NCBI GenBank assembly: GCA_023055425.1
Contig: JALGPY010000008.1
Location: 19,937,359 to 20,001,358, forward strand
Source: Linanthus parryae
Lineage: Eukaryota; Streptophyta; Magnoliopsida; Ericales; Polemoniaceae
Reading direction: 5' to 3'
Length of the DNA: 64,000 bases
A program made the position numbers and the translations under genes. Each line of letters starts with the position of its first letter. Position 1 is the stretch's first letter. A model generated the notes under the pieces. It was not told the origin of the DNA and made no database searches. It was given only the letters and a program-made list of their open reading frames with translations. Below are positions 38,322 to 50,192 of this stretch, piece after piece.

Positions 38322-41300
38322 TTACAATCACCAAAAACATGCATACCATGTTATGCTTCAACATTAATCATTCTTTTCTATTTTTTTTGGAGTGAATCGA
38401 GATCGTTTTCTCCATTGCTATGAATTCGAATACGATAAGAAGTTGTTGGCGGCTACTTTAAATCCTTTTTCTCGAGAAACACCGGTCATACACGACAGTC
38501 CGTTTGAAATGATCGAGAGACTGCATCCACATTTTTAGGGGAGAGAATGATAAGAAATGAGTGAAGGAGAAGATCGTGATATGCCTCAAAGCTACTTATG
38601 AGATATGCATGCTACCCACCAAGTGGAAAACCCTTTTCTTGTTATGGTTATGGTCCAATTTGAGCACTGTTTTTATCACGTAATGAAATCCCACTTCTCC
38701 CTTCCTCTTTTTTTCCAAGTAGCTAGTGTTATTTGGATGAATCGATGAGCTTGCCATCCCATAAATGTATGAAGACGGAAGAAAAAGAAAAAAAGTTGTG
38801 TTGTGGATTCATCGCGCAAACCACTAATATAAAAAGAAATCAAGGTTATGTTGTAATAATTCTATCTAAATCCACAATATTCACTTCTCGGAGAAAAAAA
38901 ACTAATTCAAGAGTTAACAGTACTTGACCCGGGGTTTGAGTTGAGAAAAGACTGATACGAACCGCTAACTCAGTCGCACAAGTATGAGATTTTCTTACTA
39001 TTTGTAAAAAGAAATCAATACAAGAGGGCGCCCTTTTTTGTTTTGTTACTATTCCAGATAGAACCAATAGCGAATTTATATACCTAAAAAAAAAATAGCG
39101 AATTTATCATGAAAAAGTTTAACCCCTAAAACCCCTTGATATTAATAGACCAAGGATATTTATGTTAATTTCTAAATTATCTTTTTAGTCTGAAAGATAT
39201 CACTTGCGCAATTTAAGGTCAGGTCAGGCAATGTGAAACCCTCCCGGGCGCCAATAGGAGTCAAATATACACTCTTTTGCGGGCCGGGTCTGAAGCGGCT
39301 TACCCCTTTGTCTAACTATCTCAGCGGGTACACAAATTTGTTCATTGTGGGCTAAAATGAAAACTTTTAAACAATATTGTATAAAATTTAAATTTCGCAC
39401 AGTTGAGTAGGCATTACAATATAATTTTATAGGATTAAATTGATTATTTTTTAATAAAATAAATAAAAAAATTCAATTTTAAAAAGTTAAGTGGAGGCTA
39501 TAGCCCACTACTCATTATGTTGCTCCGTTCTTGCAACCTCAGGTCCATTGTTTTTATTAGAGATAAGAGGTTTTATTGTTAAAGCGAAACCGCGTAGTTT
39601 TGATATAAGTACATTTAGGTACCCTTAGTCATCTTAATTAGCTAGTTTAGGATAAGTCTAATGGTCCATATATTAGCTGTTGTATTTCACCTTTCAAATC
39701 AATTTTGAAGAACTCATTCAGATCCCCTTTTTCTCTCTATTTTTCTTCGATCACTCTTCTCTCGATCATCTCCTACTTCTGCGATTACTCTGTTGATCGG
39801 ACATGGTTGTGGATTTTCAATAGTTTTGTTGATGCAATAAGCCAATACTCATGCCCATACCACGTCACCGATCGGACATTATGCCACGACATCACTAAAC
39901 CACGTCGCCACATCCTATGGAGTGTCTATTACTTTTGTTTACTTATTCATTCAAATTCTTCCAATAAAAGACCCATTTATGATATTCGATTAGAACGAAG
40001 GTAATCAGTTCTCTTGTGTCCCTAGTTGGACTTTTTTGGGTCCGTTGTGCATGTACATGTCGTTACCAATAATAATATGGAAGTCATAATTTGTGGAATA
40101 AACATGAAAGACAAAGTAAAAAGAGTAGACAGCTGAAAACGACACAGCCAGAGGAGGTTGAGAGAAAACGCAAATAAGAAGTGAGGAGCAACGTGGTCCA
40201 GCAGCAATAACTTGCTGTCCAAGTAAAATGTGTTATGAACCGGGAAAGAAGTCCTCTAAGACCACGTAAGATATAAATTTGGAGCAACACTTATCGTCCA
40301 GAGTCTGAATAATAACCTAGAAATGCTTTGAGGAGTCCCCATGCTTTTTGATGAAAAAATTCCGAGGTTGCATGGTGGTAGTTTACACTTTACAGAGAAT
40401 TGGTGAAGATTTACCTTGTTACATGAATGTCACAAGGAAGTTGCATTGAGACAAAGATTGTCAGGAACAAGAGCAAGACAATGTTATTACAGCCACGATT
40501 GTTCGAATTGTAAGATTTAATCAAAATCTGAGATGGAAGTTGCGTTCATGCTTATGCCCTGTTTTTTTTTGCCTAATTTTATGCGACTTTTTACATTTTT
40601 TAAGTTATAAAAAAGTTATATATTTCCCTCATTTTTTTTTTATATTTTACTCATTTTCGTTACAACTTATTTTAAGTTATCTTTTTTACGTTTTATAAAT
40701 ATAAGAAAGTGAATTCTAACTCAATTTTTTTACTTATAAAATTTACTTTTAGGAGCTAAAATAGAACATAAGTAAGAAGCATTTTTCTAAAATACCACCT
40801 AAAATTTTTCAGAAAATTTAACAATATAAAAGTAAGCAACTTAGTTTATATTTTTCTAAGAAGAATTAAAAAGTCGAAAGCATGGCCTTAGAATATCATA
40901 TCATAATATTGCTTTTAATAATCCATTGTGTTCTTAATTCGAAACGAATCGAGATAATATGAATCACACATTTAGATTGTAGATGTGAGCACTGGCCGCG
41001 ATAATATGACATAATAGTTTCGTGACAAAGTCACGAGTTCTTAGTAAAACGTTGTTTCTAGTCAGAATCATGAATATATGATACGGCTCTGTTCTTCAAG
41101 CATACAGTTCTGCATCTGATTCTGCGTTGTTCGGATCTGTTTTTTTGAAGTAGATGTATTTCTTCCTGCATCACATCTCTCTTGCTATTTTGTGATTGTA
41201 ATAGATGTGTGGCTCGTCATGTCAGCATAAACATAATAATGGGATCGGTTATACTCTATGCAATACTGCTTTAATACCGGGTTAGGTTTTGTGAATTCAT

Positions 41301-41819
41301 GCGTCCTCAAAACTCCAAATTTATTCGTAACTACTTTATCAAAATTTGATGTTTTAAACTGCAAATTCATGCGTGGGATAAGTTACTTATATCAGTGGAC
41401 AAATTTATTTTAACAATTTACATAGAAAAAAATCGTTGACCATTTTGAGTGGTAACATAGATTATTTGTCGAACGTTATTGACACAATTCTTTATCGTTT
41501 CCAAGAGTTTGATTGATAAAAGGTAGTGGATATAACTTTTATTATTTTGTACTGAAAAGGACTCCATTATTGTGTTTGATTGATGGAAAAATGCCACTCG
41601 TCTAAAAGGACACAAAATTATATCAAGATCACCATATGTAACGGGATGAAAAGAAAAAGCTTTTGACGTTTTATTATGATCGTATGAAGATTCTAAGAAG
41701 AAAAACATAAGATCACACCACAATTAGAGGAAAACGAAAAAAGGAAACAACAACAATAATTACAATTGCAAAGACTCGAACCATCCAAATTATAATTTGC
41801 AGCATTCTTCCTTCTTTCT
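38322..41819. other. Intergenic between the SWEET copies
   Basis: No supported gene in about 3.5 kb. An AT-rich stretch at about 40555-40890 has weakly matching ends (GCGACTTTTT and AAAAAGTCG-type) and could be an old hAT-like MITE, but boundaries are unclear. Confidence 0.4.
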
Positions 41820-43481
41820 TCAGACCGCCACGAATACTTCCCGGCTGTGATTTGCCACAATGAAGTCTCCGGTATTCACGCGGGGAGGACATGGTGGTGG
41901 AACCACCACTTGAGGAACCTCAGTCATCGCGCACATCTTTGACATGTCAACCATCCGTGCATCGTTATTTGTTACTGTTGGCTGTGGTGCTTCTGGATCA
42001 GACAGTTTTCCCTTTCCACTTGTTTCCAACTTCATTTGATGCGCTTCAATCGCTTTCCCAACCTTCTCATCTTTTGAAGCTTGGTTTTTTGTCTTTCTGT
42101 ACCTCATGTATAGACCCATTTGAAACAACCCGAAAACAAAACCGAGAATGTTTGGAATCTAAAAAATATAGAGAAGAAGAAAACCAGATTCCATGAGGTC
42201 AAAGATCTATCGCTGTGGCTTTGTTGTAATTAATTCGAAGATGAGGGTTACTTACAGCGATGTTGTAGTCGTTAATAAGGAAACCATAGAAGAACCACAT
42301 GACAGCGTTTATGGTAAGTGTAAAAGACAATGAAAACGGCATGAACTCGACGCTCTTTGTTTTAATCACCTTTTTCTGCGACAACAATTTATAAGAAATA
42401 TCAACATTAATATCAATGATTAGTTTCTATCTCATGTTAATATAGATGATGACTTTACTTATTTTTCAAGCTTACCAAGATACAGAGAGGAGCAGCAAAC
42501 ACGCACACCGAGAAAACGAGGCAGATCCAACCAACGATGCGGACACGCATTGGAACAGCGACGAAGAAATGTGTCACGCCCAAGATCAGTCCGTATGAGC
42601 CGATCATAAGCGACATGATTTTAATTGTTTCGACCTGGATTTTTTTTTAAAGTGTATACATATTCAAGACTAGTTTGGTACAAGATATATTTTTTTTGAC
42701 ACCAAATAAAGTTTATTATATACCTTGAGTTTCTTCGATGCGTAGTAGAAATAGACACCGATGTAAAAGGATTCGATCAAGCACCCGAACGAGTTGATAG
42801 TTATGAGGAGCATGCCGCCATCAGTCTTAAGAAAAGCATAGTACATTAGAAGCATGGCACTGAACAAGGCGACGACATATGGAATCGACTGAAACCCATC
42901 GGTTGATTTTTTCTTGTAAATTTGATAGAATGTTGGCCTGTGTTACACGAGGGCTAAAACGTCAGTTCACTACCTCATTACAATTGAAACGTTAGAAGTA
43001 GAGCAACGTAATAATTGACATATTTTTTCACATTTAACGTGTTAGAAGTGTGACAACCAAAATAGCTGAAAAATCTTAAATAAAGGAGAAACCAAGACTT
43101 ACAGTGGCGAGAGGAACACGAAGAATGAGATAACATTGCCTGTACGTAGTAGTGCATGCCACGATCGAACATATTAAAAGAACAAACACAAAAATTAGAT
43201 ACATATGACAAAAATCATAATCCAATGATTAGGCTAGGTAACGATATTGCTCGACCACTTGAGACTTCTTAATTCAGTACGATGTTTCACGGTGGGGGGT
43301 CTCGAGATAAGCAAAAGTACTATAGTAAATTCATTTCCGAATTTTCTTTAGACCGACAGGTGTGAGAATCATAAAATGAGACAATTTTTTTACGACCACG
43401 AAAATTATTCTGGAGGAAGAAAATATTATTACCTAGAAGACCAAAAACGAATGCCAAGGTATGACCAGAGAAGCCGGACAT
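41820..43481 (-). CDS. SWEET: SWEET sugar transporter, clade III type, copy B
   Basis: Tandem paralogue of the gene at 33690-35530, same strand, about 6 kb further along. Exons on the minus strand: 43481-43433, 43139-43103, 42937-42724, 42634-42476, 42375-42256, 42158-41820; all GT-AG and in phase, 918 nt, 305 residues. The first five exons have exactly the lengths of copy A (49, 37, 214, 159, 120). By eye about 12 of the first 193 residues differ, only one of them in the 71-residue exon 3, although about 19 nucleotides differ there, so selection keeps the core. The C-terminal tail after TM7 is very different between the copies ([18 protein letters not shown] here). The TM2 MLLMYY sequence, without tryptophan, is shared. 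The role is the same: sugar efflux, likely sucrose. Confidence 0.95.
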
Positions 43482-43618
43482 GTTTCTGTGTGATGAAAAA
43501 AGAAGTTGCTAGCTCTCTTGAAGTTGTTGACTCTCTCACAAGTTCTCAAAGTAGAGGCAATGGTTAGCTATATCTCTTCAGACTCACTTGGTATACAAAC
43601 TGGAGAGTTTAGAGGGCC

Positions 43619-43626
43619 TTTATATA
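43619..43626 (-). promoter_or_regulatory. TATA box of SWEET copy B
   Basis: TATATAAA on the minus strand, 138 bp before the start codon, in the same position as in copy A. Confidence 0.7.
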
Positions 43627-44048
43627 AGGGCTAAGTGGGGACATATATAATTGAAATGGTGCTCATTTTTATAGAGAAATTGTGTTTGTTTTGGAGGTGA
43701 ACTAGGGCCAAGGATTTAGTGGCTACTAAAAAAGCCCTTCCATTATTTGATAGTGTTCAAGTTGGTTTCCAGGAGGCTTAGCCTTTTTCTCTCTCAAATA
43801 TCCGAAAATGGATTTCTTTAAAAAGATTAATGACTATCCTTATCTATAGTTACTTAAATAACGTATCCCTAAGTGTCTACGGCGCAACACAAAAAAACTC
43901 AATTCCAATTAATTTCCTTTCACTTTCGATTTTAGTGGAAATGTGCTTTCGCGATTAAAGTTGGCTCAAGCGGAGGTGAGTGGTAGTGTTTGTTGTACTG
44001 GCTGGCTGTTAGTAAAGAACGTCGATCTCGCTTTGAAAGGACTATAGT

Positions 44049-44466
44049 TGTTATAAACCAGGTGATCCAAACCGTAGGTTGGAATTGGCAAAGCAACGAG
44101 GAAGAAGGCAAGGGTAAAGAAGTTGCAGCAACCTACTGTAGCAGGTCGCACAACCTACTATAGCAGATCCACAACCTAGTTCGGTGCTGGCAAACATCCA
44201 TGTTGTTTCTTTTTCGCTTTTGGTAACTTTTGAGTGTTGCTTTGGGCACAACTAAGTAGTTTATGCTTATATATGGGTGTGTCGTGGATATTAGTTTGTG
44301 TGTTGTATCATTGATGGTATTGGCTTTATTCATCAATAAATTGGTTTGGGGTGGGCCGTGGATGTAGCTGATCTCAAAACTAATGAACCACGTTAAATCA
44401 TTGTGTGATCGTCTTATTTTATTTTTCGTTTCATCATTCTTCTTGTATCACATTCATTTTCTAACA
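44049..44466 (+). repeat. 5' LTR of the small Copia element
   Basis: Starts TGTTATAAACC and ends TTTTCTAACA. A TATA-like GCTTATATATGGG lies at about 44267. Confidence 0.8.
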
Positions 44467-44504
44467 AGTGATATTAAAGTACAAGTTTTGTTCGTGAGGA
44501 GTAA

Positions 44505-45150
44505 TGTCGAACATGATGATGAAGATCGATCATTTTGATTGAAAGAATGGGTTCACCTTGTGGCAAATCAAGATGCGTGCTTTGTTGAAGCAACAAGATC
44601 TGTGATTTCCACTAACTAAAAAGACGGGTGATACAACCACACCGGGGTTTGTGAAGATGGAGGATAGGAAGCTGACTATGGACAAAGTTAGAGGATCTCT
44701 ATGCAAAGAAATTCATGGAGAGGCGAATTGATGGTGAAGTAGCAGTTATTAGGTCTACGAATGTCAAAAGGTGCACGCATTGGTGATCACCTAGACAATC
44801 TAAATACTATCTTGCTCAAATTCCGCTATAGTGAGGATATTGTGAGTATTGTTGATGCGGCCTTAATATTGTTGGTGTCTCTGTCCCCATCTTATGAGGG
44901 TTTTGTTCAATTGTTTTTGGTTGGGAAAGAAATGATAACCCTAGAGGAAGTTCAATCGGCGTTGCACACGAGGAAATCGAGGCACAAAGTAGAAAAGATT
45001 GAAGATCATGATGGTGGCGCATTCATGATCAAGGATGGAAAGGGTAAGTGTGCACATCGGAACTCTGGTAGATCTGACTTACCTTCTGACGTCTATGCAT
45101 TCTGTCGTGAGAAGGGTAATTGGAACATGAATTTTACCAAGAACAGATGA
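44505..45150 (+). pseudogene. Copia gag (UBN2-type) remnant
   Basis: The plus strand reads KIDHFD, a stop, then KNGFTLWQIKMRALLKQQDL and another stop, matching the conserved start of Copia gag. Further on an open stretch (44761-45150) has the typical LDNLNTILLKF, SLSPSYEGF and ITLEEVQSAL blocks. The zinc knuckle is ruined: FCREKGNWNMN keeps only part of its Cys/His set. No pol follows. Confidence 0.85.
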
Positions 45151-45655
45151 TCTACATATGCTGCAGTTCAAGGTTGAGGGATGACGTACGAGAAGAATTT
45201 TTTCTCTAGGCCACGTGTGAACAGCTTGGACTTTAGATGTAGGAGTATGGGCGCGTGTCTTGTTGGCACGCGGTTGGTAGCGCATTATTGGATGCGGGTT
45301 GGTTGGTTACATATTATTGGGCATGTATTGGTTGTTGACATGTCATTGAGCGTGTATCGATTTGGGCATTGGTGCGTTTCTTTGGTTGCACAATTGGCAT
45401 GAATTGTTCCGTTGATGGGAAATTTTATCACTCATTTTCATCGGAGTGATATTGAGAGAAGCACTGGGTTGCATTAGTAGTGTGTTGGTTGGGACACAAC
45501 AATCTCTGTGTTTGTTGAGACGCAAAGACGCGCTTTATTGTGGCGCATAGGGGATGTATTCCAACACTAAAATTTCGAAAATATATTCAATCGGTTGATT
45601 GGATTGATGAGAGCACTGGATTGATTTCTAGGGCGTTTGGATCAAGGTGGAAATT

Positions 45656-46077
45656 TGTTATGAATTGGGTGATCCAAACCCTAGGTTGGAAGTGAAAAAG
45701 AAACTACCAAGAAGGCAAGGGAAAATAAGTTGCAGCAAGTTTGTGGTTAGGACTAGGTCCCACGACTAGCAGGTCCTACGACCTAGTTCGGTGCTCGTAA
45801 ACATCTGGGTTGTTTCCTTTTCGGATTTGGTAAATTTTGAGCGTTGCTTTGGGCACAAGTCAGTAGTTTATGCTTATATATGGGTGTAGGTCGTGGCTAT
45901 TATTTTGGGTGGTGTATCATTGATTTTGATTGGAGTTCCCCATCAATAAATTAGTTTCGGGTTGGTCGTGGATGTAACTAGTCTCAAAACTAGTGAACCA
46001 CGTTAAATCGTTATTTGATCTTCTTTTTTTTTTTCTTCATTTCATCATTTTTCTTGTTCTGCATTTAGATTTTAACG
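45656..46077 (+). repeat. 3' LTR of the small Copia element
   Basis: Starts TGTTATGAATTGGG. It ends TTTTAACG, with the usual CA apparently mutated to CG, and is followed by the ATAGT target duplication. Confidence 0.8.
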
Positions 46078-46209
46078 ATAGTTGTAAGCCAATGTTGGTA
46101 GTTGAAATAGAGACGATGAATATGGATTTGTGGAGTGTAGGCTTTCTGATTAGGGTAAACAAACTTTGTTTCATCTTAGCAACAATAATTTATATATTTT
46201 CTTTGACTT

Positions 46210-46548
46210 GAGGAGGAAAACTCAGCATAAGTTTGCATTGTGACAATGTGGCAGTATAAGTTTGGCTCCCATCCCAGTTTTTTCACAGTAGAAGAAAGCA
46301 TATGGAGTTGGATTGATATTTCGTGAGAGATAGAGTTGCTTATGGGAGAAGACGGTGAGCCATGTCCCAACACAGTTTCAGCTAGTTAATTTACTTACTA
46401 AGCCTCTTTCTACAGACATGTTTCAACAGCTACATGCCATGATCTTGGAGCAATATTGTCTACTTCTGCTTCCTCTTCTGGCTCTTCTTCTATTGATATA
46501 AAAGCTGCACGAAAGTCTAATTTCTTCCCACTCCATCTTGAGTGTGAA
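46210..46548 (+). pseudogene. Copia RNase H C-terminal remnant, plus strand
   Basis: Despite stops and shifts, the order LHCDN, PVF-H, KH-ELD, FVR-R and QLVNLLTKPLSTDMFQ follows the end of a Copia polyprotein. It belongs to a different element from the minus-strand Copia next to it, because the strand is opposite. Confidence 0.75.
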
Positions 46549-46897
46549 TGTTAAGAAATGGATTCATTTGAAAGGTATATAAAGTGTATAAGGGGTAGAA
46601 ATATAATCATGTTAGATCTAAAGAGACTAGATAGCAATTAATCTAACTCAAATATCAAAATTTGTAATAGTGGTAGTTGCATATAATTAAAAATCTGTTA
46701 ATTCACCGACAAGGTTTGGCAAAACTGGTAGATGGTTGGTACCTTAAAGCTTGAAGTTCAAAGTATGTATCCAGGCCCTTGCGTATTTCTAGTTCACACA
46801 TAAAAACAGTAGATTCACTTTCCCTATTCTATTTCTCTTCCTCTATTTCTTTCCGAACCCTATCATCATCTTCTTCATTCAATCTAAGAACCCAACA
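46549..46897 (+). repeat. Probable 3' LTR of the plus-strand Copia remnant
   Basis: It begins TGTTAAGAAATGG right after the polyprotein end and could end at AGAACCCAACA, where minus-strand Copia coding sequence resumes. No second copy is present in the window, so boundaries are inferred from the TG...CA ends and context only. Confidence 0.5.
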
Positions 46898-48837
46898 ACC
46901 AAGATATTCTTATTAGCCCCATAGAATAGGACAATGTCTGACGTACCTTTATGGTGCCTGAATATTATTTCACTGCCTGCTAGCTCCCTACCTGTATGCG
47001 CTATAAAACGACTTACCACACTAACAACGAATGCTATGTCCGATCGATTGCAAACCATAGCATACATGAGGCTTCCAACAGTGCTAGCATATGGAACCTT
47101 GGACATGTACTCCTTCTCCTCCTTGGGTTGAATGGCGTGCATTCCTAATTTACTAGTTAGTAATCAAATGAGTATCTATAGACTTAGCTGATATCATCGT
47201 GTATATACTTAAGATCTTCTTGATGTATCCCTGCTGTGACAAGAAAAGCTTCTTCTTTTTCGCCTCTCTATAGATCTCAACTCCTAGATTTTTTCGAACA
47301 TCACCTGATCCTTCATCTCAAATTCCGCGTTGAGAGACCTCTTCAAATTATAAATGTCTTTCATATTCTGAGTTACAATCATAATATCATCTACATACAG
47401 AACTAGGTGTATACGTGACTCACCTCGCAAAAGCTTGTGATACCCGCAACCATCATACTCGAACTTCTGGTAACCATTCTTCAACATGAAGTTGTAAAAC
47501 CTCTTGTACCATTGCCTTAGAGACTGCTTAATTCCATAGATAGATCTCTTCAACTTGCACGCCTAGTCTTCTTTTCCACGAACTTGGAATCCTTCTGGTT
47601 GGCTCATGTATCCTCTTCCAACTCTCCGTGTAGGAAAGCAGTTTTCACGTCTATCTGCTAAAGTTCTAAGTCCTGGTGTGCGACCAACGCTAGTAGCACC
47701 CTGATTGAAGTATGTCTGACCACATGTGAGAAGAGCTCGTTGTAGTCAATTCCTTATCTCCAACGGAACCCTCTTGCAACTAACCTTGCATTATACTTGA
47801 CGCCCTCTCCAGAAGTAGTTCCTTCATGTCTTCCAAAAACCCATTTGCAAGTCACTATCTTCCTCCACGATGGAAATTTTACAAGCTCCCCAGTCGAGTT
47901 CTTGCTAAGAGATTCCATCTCTTCCCCCATTGCGGTAATCCGTTGTGCTGACTCAGAACTAGAAATCATATCCTTATAGGTGGACGACTCATCCTCTACC
48001 TCTTCCACTACCTGCAATATATACCCCCCATACAATCATCCATGTATCTTGCTGGAGGATTTACGACTATCCTTGGTCTTCCTTCACCAATACTCTGATG
48101 TAGAGGTTCTGATAGCGATGCATTCTCATCAGAATCTTGCTCTTCTTCCTCTTTGGTCTTCGGTGGTGATAATGGCAATTCAGGCTCCTTTGGATCATTA
48201 GGACATGAGCTTGCCTCCACCTTCTTCACTGCAGCTCCAACCTCTATCACCATGGAACTTCATTTTAGCATCGAACTCTCATCAAAGACTACACTTCTGC
48301 TGAGTATAATCGTGTTGTCCCCCCAAATCTTGTACTCCTTCCCACTTGTCCAATAGCCCTTGAATAATCCCTTATTCTCCCTTGATTTTAGCTTGCCATC
48401 TTCCAAATGATAATAGTCAACGCAACAAAAGACCTTCAGATTCAAGTAATATGATGCTTCGCTGGACCATACCTCAATGGGAATCTTGCATTCTATGTCT
48501 GTGTGCGAGCCCCAGTTTACGAGATAACAAGCCATTGAAACTGCCACTCCGAAAACTTCTAGTAAGTCATGCATTTGAAAGCATACACCTTTCCTACGCT
48601 AAAAGCGTTGATTCATTCTCTTGAATACACCATTCTATTGTGGTGTGTGTCGAACGGTGTGATGGCTAGCAACTCCCTGATCTTTGTAGAATGCATCAAA
48701 CTCTGATGAACAAAACTCCAAGCCGTTGTCCGTGCGTAGCATTTTCACCTTCTTTCCCACCTGATTCTCTACCAATGTCTTCCACTCCTTGAATTTTGCG
48801 AAGGCTTCACTTTTATACTTTATCAGGAATATACAAG
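46898..48837 (-). pseudogene. Copia pol remnant (integrase, RT, RNase H), left part
   Basis: Minus-strand reading gives integrase pieces (LRTDNGLEFCSSEF, HTVRHTPQ), then RT pieces (WVFGRHEG, YNARLVARGF, SIYGIKQS-RQWYKRF, and the catalytic VLYVDDIMIV) and the RT tail (YASTVGSLMYAM, RSDIAFVVSVVSRF). Several stops and frameshifts split it. The integrase is interrupted at 48837 by the large Tat element and resumes beyond 63925. Confidence 0.9.
48833..48837. repeat. Left TSD of the Tat element
   Basis: ACAAG directly before the LTR, repeated as ACAAG at 63926-63930. Confidence 0.9.
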
Positions 48838-49465
48838 TGTGCACAAGAGATTCCGGCGGGGAGACCTCCGTGTACACCGTATGTAGAAGATCAGAGATCG
48901 CACAGGAAAAGTGGGGTTGTGTGTAGGGAGAGAGTAAGGCAGTAGTAATGTCTGAGAGAGAGACAGAGGTTTGGCAGAGCTTCCGCGTATGGCAAGTGTG
49001 TTCCCCCTTTGTATGGAAAGGTTAACGTCCTATATATAGCAGAGAACGTGACCGTTGCAGTGTGGTTAATGCGCCCATTGATGGCGGCTTAATTAGCTTA
49101 ACCATAACGGCACGTTCGTCCGAGTATATAGGGACCGTTACAGCACGTTGTGCGCGAATACCGGAACCGTTACGAGGTTGACCGGGTTTGACCAGATTGA
49201 CCGGGTTTATGGAGCTCGTGCCATAAATCTCTCAAAGCAGTTACTAAAGGTCGCGCGCGGGCTTGGCTCGCACGCGACAGGGCTTACTCTAGCCTCCAGA
49301 CCACTAAGTCCCTACAAGTCCCGTGCAGTGGTATGCGAGGGCTCTGTCTCGCAGCCCCCACATGGATCAGCTCGGCTGGTGATCCATTGTGTGTGGAGCA
49401 CAATATGGTGTGCTAGATGGTTGCCACGTGGCCAAGATCTGTCAGCTCAGAAAGCACTATCTACA
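48838..49465 (-). repeat. 3' LTR of the Tat element
   Basis: Plus-strand edges are TGTGCACAAG and CACTATCTACA. It matches 63298-63925 except at six positions, two of them near 48982-48993 and two near 49185-49194. It has a TATATATAG core at about 49031-49039 and three W-box cores at 49178-49202. Confidence 0.95.
49178..49202 (+). promoter_or_regulatory. Three TTGACC W-boxes in the LTR
   Basis: TTGACC occurs at 49178-49183, 49188-49193 and 49197-49202, about one helical turn apart. The same three are at 63638-63643, 63648-63653 and 63657-63662 in the other LTR. In the element's direction they lie about 140 bp upstream of the TATA core, where a WRKY-responsive enhancer could act. Function is inferred from the motif only. 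Confidence 0.5.
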
Positions 49466-49468
49466 TTA

Positions 49469-49479
49469 GCCCCCTTTCT
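49469..49479 (-). other. Polypurine tract of the Tat element
   Basis: Minus strand AGAAAGGGGGCTAA directly precedes the 3' LTR start TGTAGATAG. This is the expected plus-strand primer position. Confidence 0.8.
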
Positions 49480-50192
49480 GCGCGTGAAGACTCATAGCTG
49501 TATAGACTTCCATGCGCGGAAACCAACATACGCGTTGCCGCCGCGCACCAATTCAAATACGGGTAAATTCAGCCCCCGTGCGTGCCATTATGACCTAAAA
49601 CCCCTAGAGTCGTGCCGTCTGGCTTCTAGGGTTTTAGGCGTGACGTCAGCTTGTCCTGTGATTGCGCGATTCGACGGTGACGGTTGCGATTCGACTACTG
49701 AAAGGACGCAACCCTTCATTGTTTTTGGATAAACACTTTGTATCCCCTACTGTTGCAAAGCATCACTTCTTTCTCTTAAAGTGAATGGTACCCGGAGATC
49801 TTCGAGAGCAGATTCAGATAATCAATCATCAGTTCAAAACTGCAAATCGTCTTCTTCAACTGTGCATATCCAAGCAGGCTTCAAGAAAACAAGGTTAGCC
49901 TTGTTCAGTTTTGATTTAAGATACCAGTGTTTGCCTTGAACTGCGTTGAATCGGTAAACCCATATAATCTGTTGAAACTTGTGAAGAAGCTTCAAGCTTT
50001 GGACCCAATTGCGGCTTGATTTCTCAATAATAAGGACCTTGGATAGGGTTTTGAAATCCCCTGATAATGCAATCCTCTAACTTCTGAAATTGATACCAGA
50101 AACTGTTCATCTTTCTTTCTGTAGATCTTGAATCTCGAAATTCAAACTGAAGTAGCATATTTCTCCCCCCTTTTTCTTGCTCTTCCGCAGGA
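49480..50192 (+). promoter_or_regulatory. Upstream region and likely 5' leader of the antisense PMD gene
   Basis: No protein is called here. A leader intron is possible: AAG|GTTAGC at 49894 as donor and CTTCCGCAG at 50190 as acceptor, two bases before the PMD start codon. The promoter would lie next to or within the 3' LTR. No unambiguous TATA box is seen on the plus strand outside the LTR. Confidence 0.45.

Larger units (their letters stand above)
44049..46077 (+). mobile_element. Small Copia-type LTR element with gag only
   Basis: LTRs at 44049-44466 and 45656-46077 start TGTTATRAA and share long stretches (GCTTTGGGCACAA, AGTAGTTTATGCTTATATAT, CTCAAAACTA). The 5-bp duplication ATAGT flanks the element (44044-44048 and 46078-46082). 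After the 5' LTR comes TGATATTAAAGT, a mutated form of the initiator-Met primer-binding site. The interior holds a degraded gag and no pol, so it depended on another element. The LTRs have diverged considerably, so it is old. Confidence 0.85.

Noticed and set aside
40555..40890. Possible AT-rich MITE between the SWEET genes
   Set aside because: The end match is short and AT-rich, with no clear target duplication; not strong enough to call as an element.
49148..49732. 194-codon plus-strand ORF at the left LTR
   Set aside because: Most of it lies inside the LTR, and the same frame appears in the other LTR (63608-63940), where it ends in unrelated flank. No protein pattern is seen, so it is a chance open frame in a GC-rich LTR.
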